Assembly: GCA_023267245.1 (NCBI GenBank)
Contig: JAHFNP010000020.1
Span: 2,193 to 8,243 of the forward strand
Direction: 5' to 3'
From: Candidatus Nomurabacteria bacterium
GTDB taxonomy: Bacteria > Patescibacteriota > Minisyncoccia > Phycocordibacterales > UBA9973
Length of the DNA: 6,051 nt
Program-made: the position numbers and the translations under genes
Shown here: positions 4,502 to 6,051 of the stretch, in pieces
Position numbering within the stretch: the first letter of the stretch is position 1
Layout of the letters: each line of letters begins with the position of its first letter
The notes under the pieces: generated by a model
Database searches by the model: none
Told to the model about the DNA's origin: nothing
The model's input: the letters and a program-made list of their open reading frames with translations, nothing else

Positions 4502-5806
4502 ATGAAAAAAATAACAACAAAAAAAGAGCCGTTTAATTCACCGAAAGGCATGCGAGATATTATCGGCGATGAATATTATCATTTCCAAGGCTTCTTCGAG
4601 AAAGCTCAGGAAGTCGCTATCTACTACGGCTTCAAGCCGATCGAGACTCCGATATTAGAAAAAGAAGAACTTTTCAAAACAACAATCGGTATCGGTACTG
4701 ATGTCGTCGACAAGGAGATGTATGTCTTGAAGACAAAAGGCGGCGACACTCTCGCCATGAGACCTGAACACACAGCCGGCAAAATGCGCGCTTATATCGA
4801 ACAAGGCATGCAAAATCAGCCGCAGCCGGTCATGCTCTACTCGTACGGCCCGGTTTTCAGACATGACAACCCGCAGAAAGGACGCTTTCGCCAGTTCTAT
4901 CAATTCGACATGGACGCTTTCGGCAGTGAGAAAAGCATTTTAGACGCTCTAGTCATAAAATCTACAATGATCATCCTCGAAGAATGCGGGGCAAAAAACC
5001 TGACCGTCGATATAAACAGCATTGGTGACAAAGAATGCCGACCAGCTTATATCCGCGAACTTATTTCTTATTACAAAAAGCACATCAATGCCTTGCCGGC
5101 GATAGACCGCGAAAGACTGAAAACAAATCCGCTTCGAATTCTTGATTCTAAAGAACCTAAAACAAAAGAAATAAACGAGAACGCTCCGGACTCCGTGTCT
5201 TTCTTATGTTCAAACTGCAAACAACACTTTAAAGAAGTTCTTGAATACGTCGAACAGATGAATCTGCCTTATAGAATAAACAAAAATCTTGTCCGCGGAC
5301 TTTCCTATTACACTCGAACTGTTTTCGAAATCATGCAAGAAAGTGAAAATGAAGACGGCACTCCCGGCACGCCTATAACGATCGCCGGCGGAGGACGCTA
5401 TGACTACCTAGCCAAGCAGATAGGAAATAAAAAGGATGTTCCGGCAGTTGGCAGTTCGATCGGAGTGGATCGCGTCGTTATGTCTCCTTGGTATGAAAAG
5501 CTCGCGCCACGCATAATAAAAAAGCCGAAAATATATTTCATCCAGCTCGGCTTTGAAGCAAAATTGAAAAGCCTGAATATTATCGAAATGCTTCGCAAGG
5601 CTAAAATACCTATTACTCAATCTCTCTCCAAAGACAGTCTTGGTTCACAGCTCGCCGTCGCCGAGAAATTGGGCGTACCTTATACTCTGATCTTCGGACA
5701 AAAAGAAGCGCTAGAGGACTCGGTCATCATCAGAAATATGGAAACCAGATCTCAAGAGACAGTCAAGCTAAGCGTATTCTTGGATTACTTAAAAAAATTA
5801 AAGTAA
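4502..5806 (+). CDS. hisS: Histidyl-tRNA synthetase
   Basis: This class II synthetase charges tRNA-His with histidine in the cytoplasm. The 434-residue protein is close to E. coli HisRS (424). Motif 1 follows FNSPKGMRDI (11-20). TLAMRPEHTAG at 83-93 binds the amino acid and ATP. Motif 2 is YGPVFRHDNPQKGRFRQF at 115-132 with Arg120 (E. coli Arg113). The histidine-specific signature is LVRGLSYYTRTVFE at 263-276 with Arg265 (Arg259), with Ser268 replacing the Asp usual in RGLDYY. AGGGRYD lies at 295-301, and motif 3 is VGSSIGVDRV at 316-325, with Asp for the more common Glu. The anticodon-binding domain covers about 342-434. Two cysteines (CSNC, 236-239) occur in the insertion region, as in some other HisRS proteins. 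The gene is second in the lepB operon, 5 bases from each neighbour, and no Shine-Dalgarno sequence is seen. Confidence 0.97.
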   Translation: MKKITTKKEPFNSPKGMRDIIGDEYYHFQGFFEKAQEVAIYYGFKPIETPILEKEELFKTTIGIGTDVVDKEMYVLKTKGGDTLAMRPEHTAGKMRAYIEQGMQNQPQPVMLYSYGPVFRHDNPQKGRFRQFYQFDMDAFGSEKSILDALVIKSTMIILEECGAKNLTVDINSIGDKECRPAYIRELISYYKKHINALPAIDRERLKTNPLRILDSKEPKTKEINENAPDSVSFLCSNCKQHFKEVLEYVEQMNLPYRINKNLVRGLSYYTRTVFEIMQESENEDGTPGTPITIAGGGRYDYLAKQIGNKKDVPAVGSSIGVDRVVMSPWYEKLAPRIIKKPKIYFIQLGFEAKLKSLNIIEMLRKAKIPITQSLSKDSLGSQLAVAEKLGVPYTLIFGQKEALEDSVIIRNMETRSQETVKLSVFLDYLKKLK

Positions 5807-5811
5807 GATAA

Positions 5812-6051
5812 ATGGTAAAAATCATCCAAAAGGAAAACAAAGTGCTTCGACAAAAGGCCAAGGAGATTCTAGTCCGCGATATCAAAAGTCCGAAAATTAA
5901 AAAAGTAATTTCTGACATGAAGAAGGCCTTGGCGACGCAGGACGACGGCGTCGCGATCGCCGCGCCGCAGATAGGACAATCTCTCCGTATATTTGTCGTC
6001 GCCGGAAAAGTTTTGAATTCCCACCTCGCTAAAGCTTCGCAGGACAAGCCT
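5812..6051 (+). CDS. def: Peptide deformylase, N-terminal part (runs off right edge)
   Basis: Deformylase removes the formyl group from the N-terminal methionine of new proteins at the ribosome exit. The 80 visible codons begin MVKIIQKENKVLRQKAKEI, the usual deformylase N-terminus in which a strand precedes the LRQKA-type segment. Motif I is GVAIAAPQIG at 46-55, with Gln53 the oxyanion-hole residue (E. coli Gln50). The canonical pattern is G-x-G-x-A-A-x-Q, so Ala48 replaces the second glycine. Motifs II (EGCLS) and III (HExxH), which hold the metal ligands, lie beyond the edge, so activity cannot be judged. The gene starts 5 bases after the hisS stop and belongs to the lepB-hisS-def operon. 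Deformylase and Pth, encoded nearby on the other strand, both act in translation. Confidence 0.93.
   Translation, partial: MVKIIQKENKVLRQKAKEILVRDIKSPKIKKVISDMKKALATQDDGVAIAAPQIGQSLRIFVVAGKVLNSHLAKASQDKP

Noticed and set aside
5763..6047. Minus-strand open frame of 94 codons at the right edge
   Set aside because: It is antisense to the hisS 3' end and to def, which has a clear deformylase motif I.

Overview
The window looks like chromosomal housekeeping DNA from a small-genome bacterium, most likely a Candidate Phyla Radiation (Patescibacteria/Parcubacteria-like) lineage. The reasons are the very compact layout, a short four-domain S1 protein, a degenerate metallo-beta-lactamase-fold protein encoded directly upstream of gyrA, no recognisable Shine-Dalgarno sequence before any start codon, and palindromic GC-rich repeats both between and inside genes. 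This placement rests on gene content and style, because no rRNA or taxonomic marker search was possible. I see no phage, transposon, CRISPR array, tRNA or rRNA.

Left part (1-1570, minus strand). One transcription unit reads leftward: a metal-site-depleted metallo-beta-lactamase-fold protein, a 79-residue single-pass membrane protein and the first 230 codons of gyrA (DNA gyrase subunit A), which runs off the left edge. The first two genes abut as TAGATG, and gyrA follows after 5 bases. An extended -10 box lies exactly 6 bases before the first ATG, which predicts a leaderless mRNA.

Middle (1571-3178). A divergent region of about 160 bases carries overlapping promoters and three successive hairpins, the first being a perfect 30-base palindrome. 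It leads into a four-domain ribosomal protein S1 gene (rpsA), which ends at a perfect 16-bp stem terminator. A small two-helix membrane protein gene follows, and it converges on pth with a shared terminator between them.

Right part (3176-6051). pth (peptidyl-tRNA hydrolase, minus strand) is divergent from a plus-strand operon of lepB (signal peptidase I), hisS (histidyl-tRNA synthetase) and def (peptide deformylase, cut by the right edge). Gaps inside the operon are 5 bases each. Both pth and lepB have a -10-like hexamer exactly 6 bases before the ATG, again predicting leaderless mRNAs. A 16-base palindrome from the rpsA leader recurs in frame inside pth, where it encodes PPAGG.

Most genes here serve translation and protein maturation: S1 (mRNA binding), HisRS (tRNA charging), Pth (peptidyl-tRNA recycling), Def (N-terminal deformylation) and LepB (signal peptide removal). 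I found no clear new multi-gene system. The points most worth checking are the leaderless-promoter pattern, the shared palindrome inside pth, the structured rpsA leader, the MBL protein lacking its metal ligands, and valine at the quinolone-contact position of GyrA.
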